From Hemicentrotus pulcherrimus (lineage: Eukaryota > Echinodermata > Echinoidea > Camarodonta > Strongylocentrotidae), in the NCBI GenBank assembly GCA_003118195.1, contig BEXV01003391.1:2101-42863 (forward strand): 40,763 nt of DNA. Reading direction: 5' to 3'. Below are positions 14,501 to 23,767 of the stretch, piece after piece (within the stretch, counting starts at the first letter, position 1; each line of letters starts with the position of its first letter). The notes beneath the pieces were generated by a model. That model did not search any database, had not been told where the DNA came from, and saw only the letters and a list, made by a program, of their open reading frames with translations. The position numbers and the translations under genes were made by a program.

Positions 14501-17500
14501 TTTTGAGGAGTCGTAATAGTTGTTTAGATTGTAAATCCACATGAGTGGAAACACTCTGATAAGATTTATCAAACCACTACTTTCGAGTGAATTCTCGAGC
14601 GGATTCAATTAAAGCAGTGATCCTACAGCCAACCTTATGGGGCTTTCACATATACACTCCGGGGCCCGTACGGCGAGTAAAAACAGACATTTTGGGAATT
14701 TCCGGCCGGTGTCCGGCCGGTTGCCGTAAAGTTCCTACGGGCGCCGGGACAGTTTTTGAAGCCGTACGGGCGCCGGGACAGTTTTTGAAGCCGTACGGGC
14801 GCCGTGGTGCTGAGTTGGCTGCTCCCAATTCTCCCGGCGTTTTTATCTGACCGTTAGGCCGTAGAAAGCCCGTAAAGGGCCCGTATGGCACCTTACGGGT
14901 CCCTTGCGGGCTCCGGACGGTGCCAGGACGGGGCCCTCACGATTTTGGGGATCAATTCTCATAAAAAATCTTCACGGGCGCCTTGCAGTGCTCAAGGGTG
15001 ATATGCACAACAATAGGCGTCTGCCGTCCGGGGGCCATTTAATATTGCCCGTGCGGGTCCCTCACGGCGGTATCTCGAAACGTACAACGCAGTTTTAAAT
15101 ACAGGACATGCGGATACCATAGGACACCTACACAGTGAGTCAGAAAAAATGTCCCACTTTTTAAAATATATATTGTTTGAAGTATGAATATTTAATCATG
15201 AGTTTCGTGTTATGTCTTGATAGAGTTATCCTCCCAGTACATTTAGGTACCATTTTCATTTGAATCTCTGCATGCATGACTGAACATCAGACAATCTTTA
15301 CAAGACTGCCATATCTCACTTGCGCCAAGTTGCTAGGTGAGGAATAAAATAATGTTTTGAACAAAGACAGCCAATTTTTTTCAATTATCCAATAAGCCAG
15401 ACAGACAAAAAACATAAACACACGCACACGCAAGTGTGTGTGCATGCGTTTGCGTGTGTGGGTGTGGGTGTGTGTGCGTGTGCGCATGTCTGACTGCCTT
15501 CGTTCAATGCACTGTTTTATTCCTCACCCAGTAACTTGGCGCAAGTGAGATATGGCAGTCTTGTAAAGATTGTCTGATATTTAATTTCAATTCAATTAAA
15601 ATTTAGAATTTAGTGTCCATTTTTGGATATATTTGATTCAGTGATGCAGGCAGAGATTCACATGAAAATGGTACCTAAATGTACTGGGAGGATAATTCTA
15701 TCAATATATATCATGAAACCCATGATTGAATATTCATACTTCAAACAATACAACTTTTAAAAAGTGGGACATTTTCTGACTCGCTCTGTAGTTCAGTACA
15801 CCGCACGGCACCCGGCCGGACCACGGCAGGGCACCTTCCGGGTGCCATCGGTACACCTGCTCATCGGACGGAGCCCGTAAGGTAACCGGTCGGCACTCGG
15901 CCGGCACCCTGCCGGCACCCTTACGGGCGCCTTGCATTTCACTCGAACAATTTTCTCCGGTCACCTCCCGGGCGCCACAGAATATGTGACCACACATGCC
16001 GTAGAAATGAAAATCGGACGGTTTCCGTACGATCTCTAAATCCACGGCAAGCCGCCGGGTAGGGAAAATCGTACGGGGCCCGGTTTATATGTGACCAAGG
16101 AATTACACTGTACGATCCAACTACGATCTGATTTTGGAAGAATTTGCAATCATGTAATAAATATCTAATGACCGAAGATCTTAATAGTCTATATATTTAA
16201 GAAAATCTAAATTCAAGTGATTTGATGCTTTCTTGAAAGCCAATACATCTGGAAGTCTGTCTGGAAGAGTTCAGTGCATTTAAATTACGGTTGTTAATAT
16301 CATTTTCAGTATCTAGAAGCTAAATCAGGAAGACGATGTTTTATTGGGTTCCTATCTAATACAATGGCAATTTCTTCGAAAAACAGATCACATGACGCTC
16401 GTGTAATTTGCGGTGGACTTAACATGACCACTTCTAAGTGAGTCACATCCAGTCCTCTGCATTATGAAGTATTTAGATAATTAGATGTAATGTTTATTCA
16501 GAGTTGCCCTATGCAAAACTCGATAAAATCTATATAATATTGGCTTAACTCCAACACCCCTCCTCTTTTAGGTAGTGCGGTACCGCCCAGGAGGCCATTA
16601 CCACGCCCACTTCGACAGTAGTGAGGTGACGTCAGACTTGGAGTGCAGACATACAGCCATTACTTTCAACCAATCAGAGGAGACCCCCTTCCAAGAAGAA
16701 CGTTGTCGATATTGCAGGTTTGTCTGGGCGCGGGGAGAGACGATCCCCTTTCCCTTCCTCTATCAAAGGGCAACTCTATTAATGATTTGTATTAATGAAT
16801 TCATGATGTAGTGTGACTTGGAGGCGCAGTTGAGATTCCGTAGGTCCAGGGTTCGAAAATAAGTCGGTGCAGAGTCAAGTTGTTTTTGGTATTTAATTAA
16901 TCTATAATGACCAAGACATTTGATTTTATTTTATTATAGTTCTTATAAGATCATAAGATCAATATGAAATACAATACAGGCTGGCCTAGGCATGAGTTAA
17001 AATTAGATTTCGCCTTTACTCTAGTAGCAGGAAAATTATGTCCAGTATGATAAATAATAAACCGATGACAATAACGCTCGTCGAATCTTCAACNTTTTTT
17101 TTTTTACTGTTTGATGATATGAAGAACAGAGACGCCTAAAAGTAATAATTTATTCGAAAACCTCTGAGTCGGGCAAAATTCTGCCGCATTTCTTAAATTT
17201 TGGCAATTTTATATTATTAAGATAATGTGTGAGAGTATTGATTTATTCATAAATTAAGTTTTTGTCCTTTTTTACAGGATGATTACAATACTGTACTATT
17301 TGAATGACGTAGATAAAGGAGGAGAGACGGCATTTCCTTTCGCGGACATGGATCCAGGCTCTCCAGAGGTACTTGTATTTGTGTTAAGATTTTACTCTCA
17401 ATATTAAAGCTCCTTCAAAGTGTTGATGGCCCCAAAATTGTGATGGCAAATTTTCACTTAAACTAATGATGATGTAAAAGAGGATGTCATTTAAGCCACA

Positions 17501-20500
17501 TTTCTGCAAGGATTTTCAAAACAAAATTTAGGGTATCTGCCTTCAACTGAAAAATACAACTGCGTACAACCCAAATTATCAACATTTGTTTTCAAACACA
17601 TTTGTCGCAGAAATGTGTCTTAAATTACATCCTCTTTCACATTATCATACAATTTAAGGGAAATTTGCCATGAAATTCCTGGCGAATTTGTAGGGAGAGA
17701 GTGATCAGGTACGACGAACAAAACCAGACGTCATTTACATAAATTACGTCAACATTAGAGGGGATTTAAATGTAGTGGTAAGAACTGACACGTCCGGACA
17801 CAAACTGTTTAATTTTTGAAAATTATTATTAAATCCACTAGAGGTATATTAGGTCATTTCATGAAAAATGAAGCTAGTAGATACATTTGTATTTTATTTC
17901 GATGTATATTATCTTGATGAGGCTGAAATGTGTACGCAGATATGTAAAAAAAAGAACTTATAATTAACAAACATTACTCAGTATTATGCATTTTGTGTCC
18001 TCGTGGTGTCTTTCCGTGCCACTACATTTCGCTAATTTAAGCTATCCAAGGTTAAAGAGAAGGTTAAGTTCTGGGAAGAGGTGAAAAATAATTCGTGAAC
18101 TTTATCATTTGTTATAATGCAAGTGTGGAAGAACATCAGATAAGACAAGTTCCCTGAAAAGCATGGCTCTTCAAATGCCTTGGATATTCTAAATATGTAA
18201 TGTTTATCGTAAAACTCGGGGGGAGGTTTTTTTTCGCCACGTGTTCGTGTAGTCCCATATACATCTTTCTGTGTACAGCGTTTGTAACTTTACCAAATTT
18301 CTTATCATTTTGATGATTCCAGAACCTTGCAATACACACAAATTCTTATATGCTAGGTGATCAACCTTTTCTGGTCGATTCCACACCGTTTCTTTCACAA
18401 TGCATTCGCATGACCACTACTCAACTTCATCTTTAACCAATTACACCAGGGACCTGCTTCATAAAGCCTGTTTTCAATGGCAAATGACAAAAATCATTGA
18501 CAAATCTGCTTCTAACCAATTAGAAGCAAGGATTTCAATAGCTTATAACAAAATCTTTCATTTGTCACTGATGAAAGTTTTGTGAAATGGGGCGTGTACA
18601 ATCTGCGACAAACATGATCACATATAACCCTTTATAAGTCAACTGAAGGCAATTCCTATAGTCTTTTCCGTCATCTCTTGAATATTTTTACGTAATTCGA
18701 ATATAATTTCACCAGGCGATACAATAGGCTATTACATTGCCCTTGGGTTGACTTCACGAAGGTCTGTGCGATCTAGTTGCCGGTATTGGTAGCCACATGG
18801 AGAGAACGGAAAACCTCTATTTTTCTGAAAATGTTTCCTTCTATTTTCTACATGATTTAGAGTTGAGACTAATAGTTGGGGTGTCCCAAGCAAACACATC
18901 ATAACACAGACTTTGACAATTATAAAGTAAACGATGTAAAACAGTCAAGGCGTACTGAAATTGTATGCAACATGAATGACAATATTGTGTATGCGGTAAT
19001 AACTTCAATTAGACATTGTTGTGTTTAGTTGGTAATTAAAATGTACGGAATACATCAACAAAATAAATACTATAGAAAATAAATTCCCTCTTGTGTTTGT
19101 ATTTACAAATGCGCTAATTTTTTTCCATAACATAATTTTCGAGTGATTTTTATTTCTAACCTTCCCCTTACCCTCTTTGACCTTTGAACTCCAGTATGAG
19201 AGGAAACTCCAGTATGACTACACGGACTTGACTGATCATTGCCATGATAGCAGTCTAGTTGTCAAGGCAGAGCGCGGGAAAGCAATCATGTGGTATAACC
19301 ATAACCTAGATCCTGAAACAGGTAACTATAAACATCATCATCCTACTCAATGGGGCAAGGGGCCTTCTGCCTCCCCTAACGTTTCCGTGTCCGTGGTATA
19401 AATTGGTCTTTAAAACATTCTTCCAATTTGTTTTGAAAATGGTTCAATTTTGAGAGTTCGTCCATATATTTGTACCTAAATGTATTTCTAGTTCTATCCT
19501 AATATTTACCAATAATTCATTTTATCATTACGAAGCCGCGTCACATACAATTGAGTATCGTGAGGTGAAAACTACACAAAATCGTTTGTTTACCAACTCG
19601 CTTCAAGAATACCCCTTTACCTAAGCAGATCAAACATATTGCCGCTTTCGAAAAATCATAAAATTAGGCCTATGAAATGATTATTATAACCGTATTATTT
19701 TTGTGAGAATCTTCGAATTAGGTCTCAAGCTATGAATACGTCCAGTTTCCTGGCATACATTATTTATGCCTTATCTATCCAGCTTCCCACTTGAAAATGA
19801 AATATATATTTTTTAAAATGACAACAAAAAAATCCTAAAAACTCTTTCAAAGCAATCATTGTTTCTTGACAAACCTCATCAAATTATAACAACGATCGGA
19901 GAAAGGTCAATTATCTTTCCTCCATTACGACTACCAATTGCTCCTCCAATCAAAACCCATTTCAGTCCACTATATATCTTTCTAAACTAGGTTGGCTAGG
20001 GACAAGTAGAGGTCACTCGCTCCACGGAGGTTGTGAAGTCATTCGCGGGGTCAAATGGATAGCCAACAACTGGATCTCAGTCGATGACGTCTACGCCAGG
20101 TAACTATGCCACGACAATGAACCCTTCAATGCACTTTTATCAAATACTAAATACCAAGCTTATTTCATTGTTTTCTGATACTTTGAACATGTTTTCCTTG
20201 TCTAAACATGATCAGGGATCATGGGGGATTATGACTGTTTCAATTCCGTGGGCAGGAAGGAAATATAAACATAACAGGATCCATAATTCAAGAATTCCGA
20301 GGTTAGCGGGAAATGAAAAGCTTCCATTGCTGATGATGGGCTTAAGTTATAGCATGAACAGATATTCGGATAATAATTCGAACCCGTGACACTGGATATA
20401 TCTTTGCCAAAAGTTTGTTGGACTTTATTGTTTGACTATTGCCTTTGGTAACCAATGTAACTAGCGATTGATTATTGATGTAATTTATGTAAATGACGTC

Positions 20501-20607
20501 TGGTTCTGTTCGTCGTTTCTGATCACTCTCTCTCTCTCTCTTTCTATCTGTCTGCCTCTTTTCTTCTTTTTGTTCTTCTCCTTTTTCTCCTTTTCTAAAT
20601 TACCTGT

Positions 20608-20647
<40 letters not shown>

Positions 20648-20915
20648 CCAGTTCCCGTGCCGTTAACATGTCTATTATTTTATTTCCAGACAGCAACGAT
20701 ACATGGACAAACTGAGACCCTTCCTTCGTGCAACACCAGCCCCTTCAAATCCAAGGGCACATAAAATAACGGAAACGAGTCCAGATGGATCACAATCTAT
20801 TTCAAAGTTAGAGAAGAACGCTAATATTTCCTCATACAGTTCGAGGAAAAACGCTAACGACAAACAAGAGCCAGTAGAGCCTATATGTACTCAGCAAATG
20901 TATGACGAGACGTAG
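4152..20915 (+). CDS. P4HTM-like: Transmembrane prolyl 4-hydroxylase-like protein (gene A), 9 exons, 508 aa
   Basis: Exons: 4152-4313, 5882-5963, 9929-10454, 11273-11330, 16572-16717, 17278-17368, 19195-19321, 19991-20099, 20690-20915; 1527 nt, all GT-AG, frame intact. The family hydroxylates prolyl residues with Fe(II), O2 and 2-oxoglutarate; vertebrate P4HTM is an ER-membrane enzyme linked to HIF control. Residues 7-23 are hydrophobic (signal peptide or type II anchor). FEIPNFLT at 81-88 opens the conserved core. EF-hand loops are 145-156 ([12 protein letters not shown]) and 184-195 ([12 protein letters not shown]), acidic at 1, 3, 5, 9 and 12 but lacking the usual Gly at 6. GGHYHAHFD gives iron ligands His289 and Asp291; SLHGGC gives His409; GVKWIANNW gives 2-oxoglutarate-binding Lys419. 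The tail (435-508) is Ser/Lys/Asn-rich with no KDEL-type signal. Start: ATG at 4152 has a strong accATGg context; an in-frame ATG at 4056 in weak context would add 32 residues. Length is close to human P4HTM, about 500 aa. The native substrate cannot be read from sequence. Confidence 0.93.
4314..5881 (+). other. Gene A intron 1
   Basis: Phase 0 intron with donor GTGAGT and acceptor after gactgtcag. It holds a CT microsatellite at about 4555-4602 and an AT/ATCT tract at about 4637-4690. I see nothing else. Confidence 0.85.
4555..4602. repeat. (CT)n microsatellite in gene A intron 1
   Basis: Imperfect CT run on the sense strand of gene A, about 240 nt after the exon 1 donor. Confidence 0.9.
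6522..6620. repeat. SINE-like interspersed repeat fragment
   Basis: ATAATAATA run followed by tatatagcgcc and taagcgctttaca motifs. A shorter relative appears near 30433-30490 in gene B intron 2, with taataataat and gtaaagcg. I recognise this motif style from marine invertebrate repeats but cannot name the family. Confidence 0.4.
8524..8586. repeat. (GA)n microsatellite in gene A intron 2
   Basis: GA run with occasional AAA interruptions. Arg/Lys/Glu-rich open frames across it are artefacts. Confidence 0.95.
9060..9451. mobile_element. TTAA-flanked MITE, copy 1 (piggyBac-like target)
   Basis: The element is bounded by TTAA at 9056-9059 and 9452-9455. Its ends are inverted relatives: left AGAGACTGGGTTGAGTTCTG, right (reverse complement) AGATAAAGTTGAGTTCTGG. 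Two further copies lie at 18056-18432 and 21104-21472. The interior has a poly-G run near 9222-9234 and no transposase frame. TTAA target duplication is the known piggyBac signature; assignment to that superfamily is inference. Confidence 0.7.
10455..11272 (+). other. Gene A intron 3
   Basis: Phase 2 intron with donor GTATAT and acceptor after cgatgttcag. It carries a CT-rich tract at about 11084-11153, roughly 120 nt before exon 4. The open frame running through the exon 3 donor is read-through and ends soon. Confidence 0.85.
11084..11153. repeat. (CT)n tract upstream of gene A exon 4
   Basis: Two CT runs separated by a short spacer on the gene A sense strand. The reverse strand gives an Arg-Glu open frame that is not a gene. 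Confidence 0.95.
11429..12080. mobile_element. Candidate MITE with degenerate terminal inverted repeats
   Basis: Left end contains GGTCCGTATTCTGATTGA and AACCCGAC; the right end read in reverse contains GGCCCGTATTCGACTAAG and AACCCGAC, about 36 nt of imperfect match. There is no coding frame. Target-site duplication is unclear. Confidence 0.5.
13645..14244. mobile_element. TA-flanked palindromic mariner-like MITE, copy 1
   Basis: Long terminal inverted repeats of about 115 nt begin CACTGTTGGTCATAA at both ends and match by eye at well over 90 percent. Flanking TA dinucleotides at 13643-13644 and 14245-14246 fit Tc1/mariner target duplication. The interior is about 370 nt with no transposase frame. 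A related copy lies at 34695-35360. Confidence 0.85.
14639..16096. mobile_element. GC-rich element with inverted termini, split by a nested MITE
   Basis: The ends are inverted relatives: left TCACATATACACTCCGGGG then CCCGTACG, right (reverse complement) TCACATATAAACCGGGCCCC then GTACG. Both flanks of the nested insertion are strikingly GC-rich with repeated CCGTACGG, CGGGCGCC and CCGGCCGG motifs. A 29-nt unit is tandemly repeated at 14736-14793 with a third partial unit. Open frames inside (Arg/Pro/Gly-rich) look non-coding. I could not define a clean target duplication, so the outer borders are approximate. Confidence 0.65.
15131..15788. mobile_element. Nested TA-flanked mariner-like MITE with long inverted arms
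   Basis: Arms at 15131-15356 and about 15500-15788 are inverted copies. Ends read CACAGTGAGTCAG and, in reverse, CAGAGCGAGTCAG, each followed by GTCCCACTTTTTAAAA after a short A-run. TA dinucleotides at 15129-15130 and 15789-15790 fit a mariner-type target. The loop is a CA/GT-rich microsatellite at about 15418-15485. It lies entirely inside the GC-rich element, so it inserted later. Confidence 0.8.
16718..17277 (+). other. Gene A intron 5
   Basis: Phase 2 intron with donor GTTTGT and acceptor after ttttttacag. It holds a possible tRNA-derived SINE head at 16821-16860 and one undetermined base at 17094. I see nothing else. Confidence 0.85.
16811..16870 (+). repeat. Possible tRNA-derived SINE head
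   Basis: AGGCGCAGTTGAG resembles a pol III A box, and GGTTCGAAAAT about 30 nt later resembles a B box. There is no clear SINE body or target duplication, so this is tentative. Confidence 0.3.
17430..17684. mobile_element. Short hairpin MITE
   Basis: Two arms of about 76 nt (17432-17507 and 17609-17684) are inverted copies. They share GAGGATGT, TTTAAG and CACATTTCTGC in matching order, around a 100-nt loop. There is no coding frame. Confidence 0.65.
18056..18432. mobile_element. TTAA-flanked MITE, copy 2
   Basis: Bounded by TTAA at 18052-18055 and 18433-18436. Ends are AGAGAAGGTTAAGTTCTGGG and, in reverse, AGATGAAGTTGAG. It aligns along its length with 9060-9451. Open frames on the minus strand here and at 9187-9417 resemble each other only because the element is repeated. 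Confidence 0.7.
18446..18596. mobile_element. Weak MITE candidate
   Basis: The left end CCAGGGACCTGCTTCATAAA and the reverse of the right end, CACGCCCCATTTCACAAA, are loosely similar. It sits only 10 nt beyond the TTAA element. Evidence is limited to the end similarity. Confidence 0.35.
19322..19990 (+). other. Gene A intron 7
   Basis: Phase 1 intron with donor GTAACT and acceptor after tctaaactag. I see no repeat or other feature in it. Confidence 0.85.
20100..20689 (+). other. Gene A intron 8
   Basis: Phase 2 intron with donor GTAACT and acceptor after tatttccag. It contains a pyrimidine-rich tract with a C run and CT repeats at about 20608-20643, ending about 46 nt before the acceptor. 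Confidence 0.85.
20608..20643. repeat. C-run and (CT)n tract before gene A exon 9
   Basis: About ten C followed by roughly 13 CT units on the sense strand, immediately upstream of the final intron's own polypyrimidine tract. Confidence 0.95.
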
Positions 20916-21103
20916 ATATTAAGAGCTCATGGTTATTTTCTTCAAACTTTAGCAGTCACAAGACAAAACTTGGTTGTTGTCTTTTTAATGGCAATGTCTC
21001 CACAACTCTTAACTGCTGCAATGATCAATCACATACGAGTAGTGGATTACAAAGGGAATGCTGAGGTATAAAGTAATCCATACCTCCGACGTAATGTGTT
21101 TGA

Positions 21104-21472
21104 AGGTAAAGACCAGTATTGGAAACGCCCCAATTTCAAAAAATGAAATGGAAGCTCCCATTAACAATCATGTGAAAGAATATGTTTTGACTAATACATG
21201 ATGATGAAAATTTGCCGAGAAACCATCTACTAATTCATATATTTGGTAAATTTGTTTCTCTCATGGTCTGTGAGAGATAAAGGGTAGTCCCACATACATC
21301 TTTCTGTACGTGTATAGTGCTTGTAACTTTATGAAGAATGGGCCAAATTTCTTATCATTTTGATGATTCCAGAACCTTGCAGATGCTAGATGCTAGATGA
21401 TCAACCTTTTCTGATCGATTCCACAACGTTTCTTTCACAATGCAATCGCATGACCATAACTGGTCTTTACCT
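21104..21472. mobile_element. TTAA-flanked MITE, copy 3
   Basis: Bounded by TTGA at 21100-21103 (a one-base decay of TTAA) and TTAA at 21473-21476. Ends match each other: AGGTAAAGACCAGT and, in reverse, AGGTAAAGACCAGT. The right half aligns with the copies at 9060 and 18056; the left half is more diverged. It begins about 190 nt after the gene A stop codon and may lie in the 3' UTR. Confidence 0.7.
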
Positions 21473-21565
21473 TTAATAGCCTTTAGATGTTTTGTCTATA
21501 ATGCCTTGCCAGAATATTCATCGGTGAATTCTACAGAGACAGTGATTGTGCGCTGTATCAGTGGC

Positions 21566-21618
21566 GTGGTGTGTGTGTGTGTGTGTGCGTGTGTGTGTGT
21601 GTGTGTGAGAGAGAGAGA
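21566..21618. repeat. (GT)n-(GA)n microsatellite
   Basis: GT run with one GC interruption, passing into a short GA run. Cys/Val and Thr/His open frames are artefacts. Confidence 0.95.
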
Positions 21619-21730
21619 CCCCGTGTCCCTTTCTTCTCTCTTCCCCCGTTTTTCTTACCCCACCCCTTTTGATTGGGGCCGGGGGGGGGGGTTCTATGGG
21701 GAGGACAGAGCCATCTGTACACAAAGTTTG

Positions 21731-21897
21731 GACCCGTTTAGCTCTTGAACACAAAGGTTTGCGATAAATTTCAAATTTGACATAAACTATTCTGATTGGT
21801 TAATTGTCAGCCTTATTAAGAATATGTAAATGAAACGATGATCTTGATTGACCATTACTATTATGCATGATTGATTGCAAACCTTTGTGTTACGGGC
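21731..21897. mobile_element. Small MITE with perfect 15-nt inner inverted repeat
   Basis: AACACAAAGGTTTGC at 21748-21762 is exactly inverted at 21877-21891. The flanking GACCCGT on the left and reversed GGCCCGT on the right extend the match if a 10-nt insertion on the left is allowed. It is non-coding. Confidence 0.55.
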
Positions 21898-22719
21898 CTA
21901 CATATAGTCTCTCGTTTTATACTTGCCCAACTAGGCTGCACTTTCCATGTTAATGTAACCAAGTAGAAACTGTTTGGCCAAACTGTCCTTATAGCTCCTG
22001 GCACCTGTAGAGGGGGCATGTCGACCCGTCATGACTACACCAGTATTCCTTCTTTTTACAACGAGTGTTTTCTGTAAAAGGTCGAAGTGACAACAGCTAT
22101 AAAACGGACATAATGTAATAATTGGCTGTTGGTGATGGTGTAACCAACCCTTTTAATATTTATTCTCCGAATAACTTGATGAAACACATTTTGCTTCGAA
22201 AAAAAATCTCGAGTGGCTCAGGAAATTACTTTTGATAATTCTCTAGAAGAATAAAAGATTCAGATTTATGGAAGCATTCAATGTGTAGAATTCGATTAGA
22301 AAAAACCACCAATGAAATGAACTATTTATTTTTAAGCTTTGAAAAAATTGTCCAAAATGAGTGCAATGCTTACGAGAAAGCAGAGGCAGAGTAGGCTTGT
22401 ATCCTGGACAAACTCTTGATATTGTTACCTGTATGAAATATTCCATATTTTTTTATAAGCATAATCAAGTATGTAAATAATCACATTAAGATCGTGCTTA
22501 ATTTAATATTCCATTTTATTATCAGTCATAATTAGCTAAAAACATATTGATTTATTACAGAGAACAAATATATATGATGAGTGATTTTATGATATTTGAA
22601 GTCAATCTTGCTATTTTATTTATTTTCAACGAATCGAACGAATTCAAAATATCCAAAGATTGAATAGATAGGTGGTGCGGTAACATAGTGATAGGTGGAA
22701 CATCCATTACTTGTGTTTA

Positions 22720-22774
22720 GAGGAGAGAGAAAGAGAGGAAGAGGTAGAGGAAGAGAGAGAGAGGGGGGAGAGAA

Positions 22775-22811
<37 letters not shown>

Positions 22812-22830
22812 AGGAGCAGTGGTAGGAGGG
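22720..22830. repeat. Purine-rich GA tract
   Basis: Imperfect GA/GGA repeats with a perfect GA core at about 22777-22807. Confidence 0.9.
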
Positions 22831-22864
22831 GGTATTGGAATGGTCAAAATATAATATTTGCCAA

Positions 22865-22982
22865 GAGGTGGCGCCATTTTCTTCATTATTATAGAGTACC
22901 TACATAAAGGTACTCTACATTATTACAGTCATGTAATTCGAGTTAGTTTCGTCTTCTAATAGACTATCCCATTTATGCCACT
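22865..22982. repeat. Dispersed block shared with 37337-37423
   Basis: It begins ggtggcgccatttt and ends gttagtttcgtcttctaata followed by gactatcccatttatgccac. The same start and end occur at 37337-37423 in the same orientation, with a shorter middle. Both copies lie downstream of a minus-strand P4HTM-like stop codon. Confidence 0.7.
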
Positions 22983-23297
22983 GCGGTCGCCACCATGTAT
23001 ACAACACACCGAGCACAACTGCTTAATATCCAAAGATTCAATAGATAGGTGGTGCGATAACATAGTGATATGTGGAGGGATCGTGAGGGGCGCACGCCCT
23101 CCCCCCCCCCCCCCCCATTTTCCTTCCGAAAAAATTCACATAAATGTTCAGTTTACCAATTCAGAAATGCCTTGTACCATAATTATAGAGTATTTTAGGG
23201 TTCAACATTTTCCTGGGCCCTTTCGCGCCAGGCATGTGAAGTATTCTAAAAGAACCTACTATAACAGGAAATCAAGTTCAGAAATCAGAGTGGAAAT

Positions 23298-23303
23298 TTT
23301 ATT
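23298..23303 (-). promoter_or_regulatory. Candidate polyadenylation signal of gene B
   Basis: AATAAA on the minus strand, about 465 nt beyond the gene B stop. It is the first such hexamer I see downstream. The motif alone is weak evidence. Confidence 0.35.
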
Positions 23304-23767
23304 GACTGTATAATGATAACCTAGTTTATCAGTAAAGTATGTATAACAAAGCATTGCGTTATGTGTATGACAACAACTACTGTGGAAAATAAGTGAACGA
23401 GGTGAAGGAGAAATTATAAAAGAAATAAAGCCCGAGGCGTTTCTAGTATCCTACTGTACATTCTCTATCTACTTCAAAGTCTTCAAATGGATGCGAGCTA
23501 CATAAGAAAAAGAACCATATACCATTAACACACAAATATACTCCATAATAAGCAATCAAAAAATACAAATCATGTGCAAAATAACCATGTAGCTGTTATA
23601 TTACAGCAACAACGAAAATAGAAAACGGGTTAATGGAAGCGAACAGCAAATTAAAATAAACCAAATGTATCAGGTACATACGAACCAGAACCACAATTCA
23701 CCCTAGTATCGTTTTGCTTGATAATGGTTAACAGTAACATTTTACCACTATAACCTGACAATTGAAA

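Larger units (their letters stand above)
11331..16571 (+). other. Gene A intron 4, transposon-rich
   Basis: Phase 0 intron of 5.2 kb with donor GTTAGT and acceptor after cctcttttag. About half is mobile DNA: a MITE at 11429-12080, a TA-flanked palindromic element at 13645-14244, and a GC-rich element at 14639-16096 with another MITE inside it. Between 12081 and 13644 I see nothing recognisable. Confidence 0.85.
17369..19194 (+). other. Gene A intron 6
   Basis: Phase 0 intron with donor GTACTT and acceptor after gaactccag. It contains a hairpin MITE at 17430-17684, the second TTAA-flanked MITE at 18056-18432 and a weak MITE candidate at 18446-18596. The last 600 nt show nothing recognisable. 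Confidence 0.85.
20916..23767. other. Tail-to-tail intergenic region between genes A and B
   Basis: This is the 3' flank of both genes. It holds the third TTAA-flanked MITE (21104-21472), a GT/GA microsatellite (21566-21618), a small MITE (21731-21897), a purine-rich GA tract (about 22720-22830), a 50-nt direct repeat (22648-22697 and 23023-23075), a C run near 23101-23116 and a block also present downstream of gene C. I see no gene. Confidence 0.7.

Noticed and set aside
14587..15098. Pro/Gly/Arg-rich open frames on both strands
   Set aside because: They come from the GC-rich inverted-terminal element and are not conserved coding sequence.
22250..22255. AATAAA as a gene A polyadenylation signal
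   Set aside because: It is more than 1.3 kb past the stop in AT-rich DNA, so the link is not supported.
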